Positions 1 to 6,118 of a DNA stretch of 50,562 bases are shown here, piece by piece; position 1 is the stretch's first letter, and the number at the start of each line of letters is the position of its first letter. The notes beneath the pieces were generated by a model, which saw only the letters and a program-made list of their open reading frames with translations, made no database searches and was not told where the DNA came from. The translations under genes and the position numbers were made by a program. The DNA lies in NCBI GenBank assembly GCA_964389475.1, contig CAYMFD010000016.1, positions 1 to 50,562 of the forward strand, written 5' to 3'. This DNA comes from CAYMFD01 sp964389475. Lineage in GTDB: Bacteria > Bacteroidota > Bacteroidia > Chitinophagales > Saprospiraceae.

Positions 1-69
1 TACAGCGACTGGTTACTGATGGCGGCTAATCAGTTTTGATCGGCAAGACCATTTAAACCCGCTAGCGAC

Positions 70-1110
70 TCACCCACCTTCGATCAGGACAGCGCCTAAA
101 GTTTTAAGCAGCAGATCATTTTGTACTGCGGTGCCGACAGTCACTCTCAGACAGTTGGGCACGTGGATGGACCTGTTGCGAACGATGATACCTCGGCGAC
201 TCATGGCGATATACACCCTGTCTGCATCTCCTACTTCTATGAGTAGGAAGTTGCTATCAGAGGGGTAGACCTTCTTTACGCCAGGCACTCGACCGAGTGC
301 TTGCTGGAGGCGGCTTCTTTCTTGGATGATGCTAGTAAGCTGAGTGGCTTTCGCACGATCATCAAGGGCAGTGATGACAGCCTCTTGGTTAAGCGTACTC
401 ACATTATATGGCGGCTTGACCTTTGTCAAAAGTGCTATCAGTGCTGGATCAGCATATGCCGCCCCTACCCTTACGCCAGCCAGTCCCCATGCCTTACTAA
501 AGGTCTGGCAAATGAGGAGATTGGGATAGGACTCGATTTGACGTATCAGGGATGCCTTGTCGGCAAAATCAATGTAGGCTTCGTCTATGACCACCACGCC
601 ATCAAACTGCTCTAAGACGGTAGTGACATCTTCGATATCCATCAAGTTGCCCGTCGGATTATTAGGCGAGCAGATGAAGATGACCTTGGCGGTCTCATCA
701 CCCGCATAAGCGAGTATACCCTCTACGTCGAGCTGAAAATCACTGAGCAGGGGCACAGAGAGAACTCCCACCTCATTGATGGCAGCGGATACGCTATACA
801 TACCGTAGGTAGGTGGACAGACGACCACGCTATCGATACCCGGACGACAAAATACCCGAAAGACAAGGTCGATGACTTCGTCCGATCCGTTGCCTATGAA
901 GATGTGAGACGACGGGACCCTTTTGATCTCTGATAGTCGCTCTTTGAGGACAGACTGATTAGGATCGGGGTATCGATTGAGCGATCCGAAGGGACTCTCA
1001 TTGGCATCGAGGTAGACCTCTGCCGTCCCCTTAAAGTCATCTCTGGCACTGGCGTATGGCTCTAGTACCAGGACGCTGGGACGTACCCATGCTTCTATAG
1101 TTCTAGTCAT
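70..1110 (-). CDS. hisC: Histidinol-phosphate aminotransferase
   Basis: PLP-dependent class I/II aminotransferase that converts imidazole-acetol phosphate and glutamate to histidinol phosphate in cytoplasmic histidine synthesis. The 346-residue protein shows the family landmarks in order: substrate-arm DANESP (about 35-40), SPNNPTG (148-154), the Asp of IDEAY (about 176) that holds the pyridine nitrogen, and the Schiff-base lysine in TFSKAWGLAG (Lys206). Length is normal for the family. The ATG lies inside the last codons of hisD (8-nt overlap), so the two are translationally coupled in a hisG-hisD-hisC transcript. The 69 nt left of the stop contain no credible start for hisB, so the next his gene, if present, begins beyond the window edge or lies elsewhere. 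Confidence 0.96.
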   Translation of the reverse strand: MTRTIEAWVRPSVLVLEPYASARDDFKGTAEVYLDANESPFGSLNRYPDPNQSVLKERLSEIKRVPSSHIFIGNGSDEVIDLVFRVFCRPGIDSVVVCPPTYGMYSVSAAINEVGVLSVPLLSDFQLDVEGILAYAGDETAKVIFICSPNNPTGNLMDIEDVTTVLEQFDGVVVIDEAYIDFADKASLIRQIESYPNLLICQTFSKAWGLAGVRVGAAYADPALIALLTKVKPPYNVSTLNQEAVITALDDRAKATQLTSIIQERSRLQQALGRVPGVKKVYPSDSNFLLIEVGDADRVYIAMSRRGIIVRNRSIHVPNCLRVTVGTAVQNDLLLKTLGAVLIEGG

Positions 1111-2392
1111 TTTGGAGGGTTTTTAGGCGAATAGATACCGCTCGCTGGTGTGCGACGAGTTGCTCGGCAGCCGCCATAATCTCAACACTGGGGCCGATAT
1201 CTTGCAAGCCTGTTTGACTGATCTCTTGAAAGGTGATCTTTTTGACAAAACTATCGAGAGATACCCCACTGTACATCCGTGCAAAACCATTGGTCGGCAG
1301 GGTATGGTTGGTACCGCTGGCATAGTCCCCGACCGACTCACAGCTGTAGTTACCGAGGAAGACCGACCCAGCATTGACGATATACTGAGCAATGACGCTG
1401 GCCTGATCTGAGGCGATGATGAGGTGCTCTGGCGCATAGGCGTTACTCATCTGCAGACACTCGGTCATAGATGACAAGACGACCGCTTTGCTACTCTCTA
1501 GTGCCTGCTGGGCTATCTCACGCCGTGGTAAGTCCGCCAGCTGTACCTCGACGGCCGCTAGGCAAGCACCTACTGTCTCCGCGTCGTCCGTCAACAAGAT
1601 AACTTGGCTATCTGGGCCATGCTCTGCCTGTGACAGTAGGTCTGCTGCGACAAAGGCAGGATTACACGTACGATCAGCAATCACCAAGACCTCACTAGGT
1701 CCTGCTGGCATATCGATGGCCGTACCCGACTGCTGTACCAGTTCCTTGGCCTTTGTTACATACTGGTTACCCGGCCCAAATATCTTATCGACCTTAGGGA
1801 TTGTCTCCGTACCGTAGGCCATGGCGGCAATGGCTTGTGCTCCCCCTACTTTATAAATCTTATCTACACCCACCAAATGAGCCGTATAGATAATCGAAGG
1901 GTCGATCGTCTTATCTGGACGACATGGCGTGCAGATGACGACCTCTTGGCAACCGGCAATCATAGCAGGTATGGCCAGCATCAATACTGTCGAAAATAGC
2001 GGTGCCGATCCTCCCGGCACGTACAATCCTACCCGCTCGATCGCGACCGATTTTCTCCAGCACCGGACACCCGGCATCGTCTCGACGACCTGCTCTTCAG
2101 CGACCTGTGCTCTGTGAAAAGCCTCGATATTTTGCTTTGCTAGACCTATGGCGTCCTTCAGGTCTTGCGGAGTGGACGCGATCGCTGTCACAACCTCCTC
2201 TGGAGAAACCAAGAGGTCCTGCAAGTCTACACCGTCAAATTTCTTGTTGTACGCTAGCAAGGCGGTATCTCCATCACGAGCGACAGTATCGAGTATGTCA
2301 GTTACAGTGACGGTCAGAGCCTGTGCTTCTTTAACAGGACGTTGTAGAATGGACTCCCATGTGTCCTTCGTAGGTTGATTATACTTTTTCAT
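1103..2392 (-). CDS. hisD: Histidinol dehydrogenase
   Basis: Zinc-dependent NAD+ enzyme that oxidises L-histidinol to L-histidine in two steps, the last reactions of the pathway. The 429-residue product is full length. Recognisable blocks are GLYVPGGSAPLFSTVLM, GGAQAIAAMAYGTETIPKVD, the FGPGNQYV loop, DMPAGPSEVLVIAD, LLSQAEHGPDSQ (Zn/substrate Gln and His) and AYAPEHL. Its ATG shares one base with the hisG TAA stop (TAATG), and its stop overlaps hisC by 8 nt, so the three genes form one tightly coupled operon. Expression is probably controlled by the attenuator upstream of hisG. Confidence 0.97.
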   Translation of the reverse strand: MKKYNQPTKDTWESILQRPVKEAQALTVTVTDILDTVARDGDTALLAYNKKFDGVDLQDLLVSPEEVVTAIASTPQDLKDAIGLAKQNIEAFHRAQVAEEQVVETMPGVRCWRKSVAIERVGLYVPGGSAPLFSTVLMLAIPAMIAGCQEVVICTPCRPDKTIDPSIIYTAHLVGVDKIYKVGGAQAIAAMAYGTETIPKVDKIFGPGNQYVTKAKELVQQSGTAIDMPAGPSEVLVIADRTCNPAFVAADLLSQAEHGPDSQVILLTDDAETVGACLAAVEVQLADLPRREIAQQALESSKAVVLSSMTECLQMSNAYAPEHLIIASDQASVIAQYIVNAGSVFLGNYSCESVGDYASGTNHTLPTNGFARMYSGVSLDSFVKKITFQEISQTGLQDIGPSVEIMAAAEQLVAHQRAVSIRLKTLQND

Positions 2393-3249
2393 TAGAGAAC
2401 CATTTTATCAATTGGTACAATGAGAATATCCTCGGCGCCTGCTGCCTTGAGTTCATCGATGACCTCCCAGAATTTATTCTGGTCGATCACCGAGTGTAGG
2501 GAGCACCATCCCTCCATGGCCAGCGGCAGTATCGTCGGGCTCTTGAGTACGGGCAATATCTTAGTCACTTGATCTACCCTATCCACAGGTACATTCATGA
2601 GGACGTACTTGCTGGTCTTGGCCCTCAGTACTGCATCTACTCTAAAGAGGAGCTGGTCGAGAATGGCCGCCTTGGCTGGTGCAAGCGATACGGATTGGAC
2701 GAGGACGGCTTCGGATCGCATGATGACTTGAGTCTCTCGAAGTCCATTTTTAAATAAAGTGCTTCCCGAGCTGACGATATCGCAGATACCATCCGCCAGC
2801 CCTATGTTAGGAGCAATCTCAACGGACCCAGAAATAGTGTGTATCTCAGCAGTAATTCCTTGTGTATCGAGGTATTGCTGTAAGGTTACGGGGTAGGAGG
2901 TGGCGATGCGCTTACCCTGGAAGTAGCTGATCGTATCGTCCTCTACCGCCTTAGGCACCGCCAGCGAAAGGCGACACTTGGAGAACCCTAATTTGCGTAC
3001 GGCCTTGACTGCCTTCTGCTTCTCCACCACGAGGTTTTCGCCGATGATGGCGACATCTACGGTACCGTCCTCGATATATTGTGGGATATCTGCATTGCGG
3101 AGGTAGAGGATCTCAATGGGAAAATTGTCGACGACGACCTTCAGCTGATCCTTTCCATTGTTGAACGCTAGACCGCAATCTTTAAGCAGCTTGAGGGAGT
3201 CTTGATTGAGTCTCCCACTCTTTTGTATGGCTATCTTTAGCTTACTCAT
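2392..3249 (-). CDS. hisG: ATP phosphoribosyltransferase, long form
   Basis: First enzyme of histidine biosynthesis: it condenses ATP and PRPP to phosphoribosyl-ATP and is normally feedback-inhibited by histidine. The N-terminal catalytic part starts KLKIAIQKSGRLNQ. The phosphate-binding stretch SGSVEIAPNIGLADGICDI and the following SSGSTLF are present. The C-terminal third (from about residue 210) has the length of the ACT-like regulatory domain of long-form HisG, so no HisZ partner is needed. I place the start at the internal ATG at 3249 (285 aa), because the 14 extra upstream codons are not family-like and reach towards the leader terminator. First gene of the hisGDC run; its stop overlaps the hisD start by one base. 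Confidence 0.95.
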   Translation of the reverse strand: MSKLKIAIQKSGRLNQDSLKLLKDCGLAFNNGKDQLKVVVDNFPIEILYLRNADIPQYIEDGTVDVAIIGENLVVEKQKAVKAVRKLGFSKCRLSLAVPKAVEDDTISYFQGKRIATSYPVTLQQYLDTQGITAEIHTISGSVEIAPNIGLADGICDIVSSGSTLFKNGLRETQVIMRSEAVLVQSVSLAPAKAAILDQLLFRVDAVLRAKTSKYVLMNVPVDRVDQVTKILPVLKSPTILPLAMEGWCSLHSVIDQNKFWEVIDELKAAGAEDILIVPIDKMVL

Positions 3250-3286
3250 AACTCTTAAAACTGGAGTCTGAGTAAAGCGAAAAAAG

Positions 3287-3327
3287 CACAAAAAAAAGCA
3301 CCATCTGATTTACTCAGACGGTGCTTT
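3287..3327 (-). terminator. his leader attenuator terminator
   Basis: Read on the minus strand, GCACCGTCTGA (3324-3314) pairs with TCAGATGGTGC (3308-3298) around a 5-nt loop. The pairing is complete with one G-U, and is extended by three A-U pairs at the base. Eight consecutive T follow (plus-strand A run 3290-3297). This is a canonical intrinsic terminator placed between a His-rich leader peptide and hisG, the position of an attenuator. Its 3' arm AGATGGTG is also complementary to CACCATCT inside the His codon run (3384-3377), so alternative pairing is possible. Confidence 0.9.
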
Positions 3328-3354
3328 ATATTTTTGGATTACATCAATACACAG

Positions 3355-3411
3355 CTACTTCGCCTGAAGGCAAGGAAGATGGTGGTGATGATGTAATGAA
3401 ATGTTTTGCAT
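3355..3411 (-). CDS. hisL: his operon leader peptide
   Basis: Eighteen-codon ORF too short for ordinary gene callers: MQNISLHHHHHLPCLQAK then TAG, with five consecutive histidine codons (CAT CAT CAC CAC CAT, 3393-3379). It lies between a Bacteroidota-type promoter and an intrinsic terminator ahead of hisG. This is the classical arrangement in which ribosome stalling at His codons senses charged tRNA-His. No clear Shine-Dalgarno is visible, which is usual for Bacteroidota. The product is expected to act only through its translation. The arrangement is seen directly; the regulatory role is inferred by analogy to the enterobacterial his leader. Confidence 0.88.
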   Translation of the reverse strand: MQNISLHHHHHLPCLQAK

Positions 3412-3427
3412 GTGCGGTAATGAATAA

Positions 3428-3461
3428 CAAAGCTATGAAAAAGTTCAGCACCGCTGCAAAA
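3428..3461 (-). promoter_or_regulatory. his operon promoter (-7 and -33 elements)
   Basis: On the minus strand TAGCTTTG (3435-3428) matches the Bacteroidota -7 consensus TAnnTTTG exactly. TTTTG (3461-3457) supplies the -33 TTTG, separated by 21 nt. Transcription would start about 10 nt upstream of the hisL ATG at 3411, giving a short leader. Assignment rests on consensus and position only. Confidence 0.7.
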
Positions 3462-3660
3462 TGGTTTTGACGCCAAGGGTCAAATCGCCTTCTCATTGGG
3501 CACAAAAAGCGAGAATAAAACCCTCACTACCAGCTGGATAGAAAACCTTTTGCCTAAAAGATTAATCTTGTAAATTTATTTGCAGCATAATCATCCACTT
3601 GTAGATGAAGTTTGCAAGACCACTACATCAGCACGTCTGTATCCGAGACTATATCAAAAA

Positions 3661-3770
3661 TTAAGTCAGTCTGGTAATGACGTCCTGCGTCACCCGCTCG
3701 ATGTAGCTATTGATCTTCCAATGGCTGGGGCTCCACCGCTTGAGAAAGCGATGAAAGTCTGCCCCGGTAA
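3661..3770 (-). pseudogene. 3'-end remnant of an aminoglycoside-phosphotransferase-like gene
   Basis: Minus-strand translation ending at a TAA at 3661-3663 gives ADFHRFLKRWSPSHWKINSY and then about 14 more residues. It aligns without gaps to the last ~34 residues of the intact kinase at 6119-7072 (ADFHRFLKGWSPGHWKINSY). Over about 75 nt the two DNA copies agree at roughly 83% of positions by eye. Homology stops abruptly at about 3770, where a dispersed repeat begins. It is a decayed paralogous tail with no start, so an old duplication rather than a gene. The flanks of the pseudogene (3462-3660) show only a palindrome AAGATTAATCTT near 3557 and no gene. Confidence 0.75.
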
Positions 3771-3842
3771 AACCCACGACGATTGATGTGATGTGTAAAT
3801 TGTCAGCATCAGGATTTTCAGGATGCTGGGATTAATAGGATG
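3766..3842. repeat. Dispersed intergenic repeat, copy 1
   Basis: About 77 bp beginning with GTAAAACCCACGAC, containing GTGTAAATTGTCAGCATCAG and ending near TTAATAGGATGC. It recurs at about 5178-5257 with a few substitutions and one indel. It starts exactly where the kinase remnant ends. The AGGATTTTCAGGATG core resembles AGGATT-rich intergenic repeats I recall from other Bacteroidota, but I cannot name a family. Confidence 0.65.
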
Positions 3843-3969
3843 CCGGTGTTATGTGAACACGGCCGCTCTTGTAAATCGATTAATCCAGCGAATCAACCTT
3901 ACATCTAAAGTCTGCTTTCGATATCTAGTTGAGCAGCAAGTTTTCGCTCTACGAGTCTCGCTAAGTGAT

Positions 3970-4140
3970 AAGCTTAAGCGGACCTCAGCTACGGCTTGTC
4001 TACAGTGACTCTCCACGGTCGGGGTTTCGATACGCTTCTCGCTATCTCTTCTCTCGATATCTCTTCTCTAGCAGTCTCTTCTCTCGATTTCTCGTCACTC
4101 GCCCTCTTTAGGTCTCCCTGAGCGGACCTTAGCTACGCAT
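3970..4140. repeat. Short duplications and CT-rich low-complexity tract
   Basis: AGCGGACCTnAGCTACG occurs twice (about 3976-3992 and 4122-4138), flanking a pyrimidine-rich tract (4035-4112) made of irregular TCTCTTCTCTCGAT units. The string GCAGTCTCTTCT at 4071-4082 recurs at 4996-5007 beyond the assembly gap, so the same kind of sequence borders both sides of TA module 1. No gene is visible in 3843-4195. Confidence 0.5.
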
Positions 4141-4195
4141 ACACATGGTCTAAAGTAAAAAGTCGTTAACTTAGTCCTAGGCAAAAGTTAGATAT

Positions 4196-4435
4196 ATGTC
4201 CACTACAGAGTTGCGAAAACGGCTGATCGAAAAGATCAATATAACTGAAGATAAGAATCTGTTACTAGAAGCGACAAGGTTGATGGATATCCAAGTGCAT
4301 GATAGTGATATGCCCTATCAATTGAGCGACGAAATGAATGATGCTGTCGATGAAGCACTAGAGCAGATAAGTAATGGGGAATACTTGACGCATGAGGGTG
4401 CTGAAAAGGAGATCACAGAATGGCTAGAAGAATAG
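4196..4435 (+). CDS. Antitoxin of a ParE/RelE-type module
   Basis: Small acidic protein of 79 residues. It starts STTELRKRLIEKINITEDKN, followed by a helix LLLEATRLMDIQ and an acidic C-terminal half ending EKEITEWLEE. This is the layout of Bacteroidota addiction-module antitoxins encoded directly before ParE/RelE toxins: an N-terminal DNA-binding/dimer part and a C-terminal toxin-binding tail. It overlaps the toxin gene by 16 nt, so the two are co-translated. The complex should bind its own promoter, but no clear palindrome is visible in the 50 nt upstream. It sits in a repeat-rich island between histidine genes and a kinase, typical of mobile TA cargo. Family assignment comes mainly from size and partner. 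Confidence 0.8.
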   Translation: MSTTELRKRLIEKINITEDKNLLLEATRLMDIQVHDSDMPYQLSDEMNDAVDEALEQISNGEYLTHEGAEKEITEWLEE

Positions 4436-4725
4436 TATGGTCTAGCAGAGCACAAAGTGATCGAGTAAAGATTTTCACTTACTGGAATAACAGAAATAAG
4501 TCTAAGGTTTACAGCAGAAAACTAAACCGCCTCTACAGTGAAGCTGCAGAATTGCTGGCATTGAAACCCAATACAGGTAGGCCTACAAATAGGGCAGATA
4601 TCAGGGTTAAGTTTGTGAATCATTATGCCATGATTTACAAAGTAGAAGTGCAAGAAATCCAAATACTATCTATTTTTGATACAAGACAGAGTCCCAAGAA
4701 ATTGGATCAAATTATTGGAAGGTAA
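4420..4725 (+). CDS. ParE/RelE-superfamily toxin
   Basis: Basic protein of 101 residues starting RRIVWSSRAQSDRVKIFTYW. It contains the helical YSRKLNRLYSEAAELLALKP stretch followed by NTGRPT. The beta-strand core is VKFVNHYAMIYKV, then IQILSIFDTRQSP. This order is characteristic of RelE/ParE (plasmid stabilisation) toxins, where the GRP turn and the Arg-rich beta sheet are conserved. ParE members poison DNA gyrase and RelE members cut mRNA on the ribosome; this one looks closer to ParE, but the target cannot be decided by reading. Intact length. It follows and overlaps its antitoxin gene. Confidence 0.85.
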   Translation: MARRIVWSSRAQSDRVKIFTYWNNRNKSKVYSRKLNRLYSEAAELLALKPNTGRPTNRADIRVKFVNHYAMIYKVEVQEIQILSIFDTRQSPKKLDQIIGR

Positions 4726-4765
4726 TTGCTGCTTAATAAGGGACAAGACGGGTCGCACTAGCCAA

Positions 4766-4850
4766 GTGTCCTACCGCCGTCGGGTATTCGTGTGTATTCG
4801 TGTCTGAGATAGCCCTACCGCCTTCGGGTTAGAACCCACGACAGCTAACT
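4766..4850. repeat. Dispersed CCTACCGCC repeat, copy 1
   Basis: Contains CCTACCGCCGTCGGG, then two ATTCGTGT steps, then CCCTACCGCCTTCGGG and TTAGAACCCACGAC. GGTTAGAACC can fold into a small hairpin. The same modules recur at about 5131-5194, 5281-5340 and 5967-6028, always outside genes and around the TA modules. The copies differ in order and spacing, so they are degenerate family members rather than one recent duplication. Confidence 0.6.
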
Positions 4851-4876
4851 CATCCTCTCCACTTCACTTCTCTCTT

Positions 4877-4976
4877 NNNNNNNNNNNNNNNNNNNNNNNN
4901 NNNNNNNNNNNNNNNNNNNNNNNNNNNNNNNNNNNNNNNNNNNNNNNNNNNNNNNNNNNNNNNNNNNNNNNNNNNN
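4877..4976. other. Assembly gap of 100 N
   Basis: Exactly 100 undetermined bases, the conventional placeholder for a scaffold gap of unknown size. Both flanks are CT-rich (CACTTCTCTCTT before, TCTCTTTTCTCGG after), so repetitive sequence probably broke the assembly. True length and content are unknown and additional genes could be missing here. Confidence 0.98.
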
Positions 4977-5130
4977 TCTCTTTTCTCGGTTTCTCGCAGT
5001 CTCTTCTTTCTTGATCTCTTTGCTAGACTTTGCGCTTCTAAATCCCTCCGCTTCGCTACGTGCTTACGAATCGCGGTCTTTCCTCACACCCTCGCTTACT
5101 AGCACGTCTGACGTCCGAGATCTGGATACT

Positions 5131-5260
5131 GACATCTGATTAGTGGTATTCGTGCCTAAGATAACCCTACCGCCGTCGGGTTAAAACCCACGACTACTAA
5201 TGTGCCGTGTAAATTGTCAGCATCAGGATTTTCGGGATGTTAGGTTTAATAGGATGCATG
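5131..5260. repeat. Composite dispersed repeat (copy 2 of both families)
   Basis: ATCTGATTAGTGGTATTCGTG leads into CCCTACCGCCGTCGGG and TTAAAACCCACGAC. This is followed without break by GTGTAAATTGTCAGCATCAG and the AGGATT-type stretch also found at 3766-3842. GGGTTAAAACCC is a hairpin. The join shows that the two repeat types travel together. The surrounding non-genic stretch (4726-5409 apart from the gap) holds only these repeats, CT-rich sequence and the operator at 5371. Confidence 0.6.
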
Positions 5261-5280
5261 GAGTATCCGACCACAGCTGC

Positions 5281-5345
5281 TGAAATCTGATTAGTGGCAT
5301 TTGTGTGACTTCGTGTCTAAGAGTGTCCTGCCGCTGTCGGTGTAG
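5281..5345. repeat. Dispersed CCTACCGCC repeat, copy 3
   Basis: AATCTGATTAGTGGCATTTG, a TTCGTGTCTAAGAG step and CCTGCCGCTGTCGG reproduce the module order of 5131-5180 with substitutions. It ends immediately upstream of the YefM/YoeB operator region. No coding potential is visible. Confidence 0.55.
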
Positions 5346-5370
5346 AGCCTTAAAAATCAGATTGATTAGT

Positions 5371-5400
5371 TGTACAATATTTTGTACTTTTATAGGTACA
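5371..5400 (+). promoter_or_regulatory. YefM-type operator: three phased TGTACA-like sites
   Basis: TGTACA (5371-5376), TGTACT (5383-5388) and GGTACA (5395-5400) are spaced exactly 12 bp start to start, ending 9 bp before the antitoxin ATG. GTACAA-TATT-TTGTAC is a perfect inverted repeat (5372-5387). The E. coli yefM-yoeB operator uses TGTACA cores 12 bp apart, so this is very probably the autoregulatory site of the module. Confidence 0.75.
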
Positions 5401-5409
5401 TACTAGATT

Positions 5410-5682
5410 ATGAAAGCAATTACTATTTCAAACCTACGGTCGAGAATTAAGTACTACTTCGATACGGTAATCAACTCTTCTGAAATCCTCATCATACCAA
5501 GGAACAATGATGACGAAGATGAGTCGGTGGTTATCATGTCATTGAAGGAGTACAACGCTTTACAAGAGACCAATTACCTGTTGTCAACTACTGCTAATCG
5601 CAATAGACTACTCGAATCCATAGAACAAGCCGAGGCGGGTAAAACCAGGGAAGTAAGCCTACACGATCTAGAAAAAATATGA
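5410..5682 (+). CDS. yefM: YefM/Phd-family antitoxin
   Basis: Antitoxin of 90 residues with the Phd/YefM layout: an N-terminal DNA-binding fold (MKAITISNLRSRIKYYFDTV), the diagnostic VVIMSLKEYNALQETNYLL helix, and a C-terminal acidic toxin-binding tail with ANRNRLLESIEQAEAG. Together with the toxin it should repress its own promoter at the phased TGTACA sites just upstream. Stop and toxin start overlap by 4 nt (ATGA). The protein length is typical and nothing is missing. Confidence 0.92.
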   Translation: MKAITISNLRSRIKYYFDTVINSSEILIIPRNNDDEDESVVIMSLKEYNALQETNYLLSTTANRNRLLESIEQAEAGKTREVSLHDLEKI

Positions 5683-5951
5683 AGATCGTCTTCACTGAAA
5701 ATGCCTGGGATGATCTCACTTATTGGATAGAAAACGACATTGACCAAATCAAGAAAATCAAAGAAGTGATCAAGTCTATACAGTCCACTCCATTTAAAGG
5801 TATCGGCAAGCCCGAACCCTTGAAGCATCAGTTGAGAGGCCTGTGGTCAAGGAGAATAAACCAAGAACATAGAATGGTCTATGAAGTATCTGGAAAGAAG
5901 AAGGTAGATCAAATTTGCACCATTCTGCAGTGTAGGTTTCACTATAAGTGA
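5679..5951 (+). CDS. yoeB: YoeB/Txe-family mRNA interferase toxin
   Basis: Ribosome-dependent endoribonuclease of 90 residues. It begins MKIVFTENAWDDLTYW as YoeB/Txe proteins do. Catalytic residues known from YoeB are visible: Glu46 (in KPEPLKHQ), Arg65 (in NQEHRMVY) and the C-terminal His-Tyr pair (CRFHYK, residues 88-89). The toxin is therefore expected to be active. It lies 4 nt inside the antitoxin stop and is translated with it. It is the last gene before another block of repeats; no terminator with a T-run follows directly. Confidence 0.93.
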   Translation: MKIVFTENAWDDLTYWIENDIDQIKKIKEVIKSIQSTPFKGIGKPEPLKHQLRGLWSRRINQEHRMVYEVSGKKKVDQICTILQCRFHYK

Positions 5952-5966
5952 TTTCTCCCCCTTAAC

Positions 5967-6066
5967 TGAGATCTGATTGCTTGACGCGATGTGATCTCTT
6001 TGTGCCTAGAGTGTCTTACCGCCGTCGGCTCTTGAGATCTGATCGCTTAGAGCGATGTGATCTCTT
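5967..6066. repeat. Tandem hairpin repeat (two 31-nt units)
   Basis: Two 31-nt units, 5968-5998 and 6034-6064, begin GAGATC and end GATCTC. The second has a long stem (GAGATC/GATCTC plus ATCGCT/AGCGAT, loop TAG). The first differs in the inner arm (ATTGC) but still pairs through a G-U. Between them lies CTTACCGCCGTCGG of the dispersed family. The element sits between yoeB and the convergent kinase gene; neither unit has a T-run, so it is more like a REP-type element than a terminator. Confidence 0.65.
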
Positions 6067-6118
6067 TATTCGCAAGGAGGACGGACCTGCACTCCCTATG
6101 ACCAGGCCATGACCCACC

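Noticed and set aside
1..69. Start of hisB downstream of hisC
   Set aside because: The only nearby minus-strand ATG (at 52) reaches a stop after eight codons; no start fits.
3580..3786. Plus-strand open frame of 68 codons
   Set aside because: It is the complement of the decayed kinase tail; the minus-strand reading aligns to a real protein, so the plus frame is a shadow.
4766..6066. Integron attC sites around the TA cassettes
   Set aside because: The repeats contain GTTA-type hairpins, but the R'' and R' core pairs (RYYYAAC/GTTRRRY) do not occur in the correct arrangement, and no integrase is visible.
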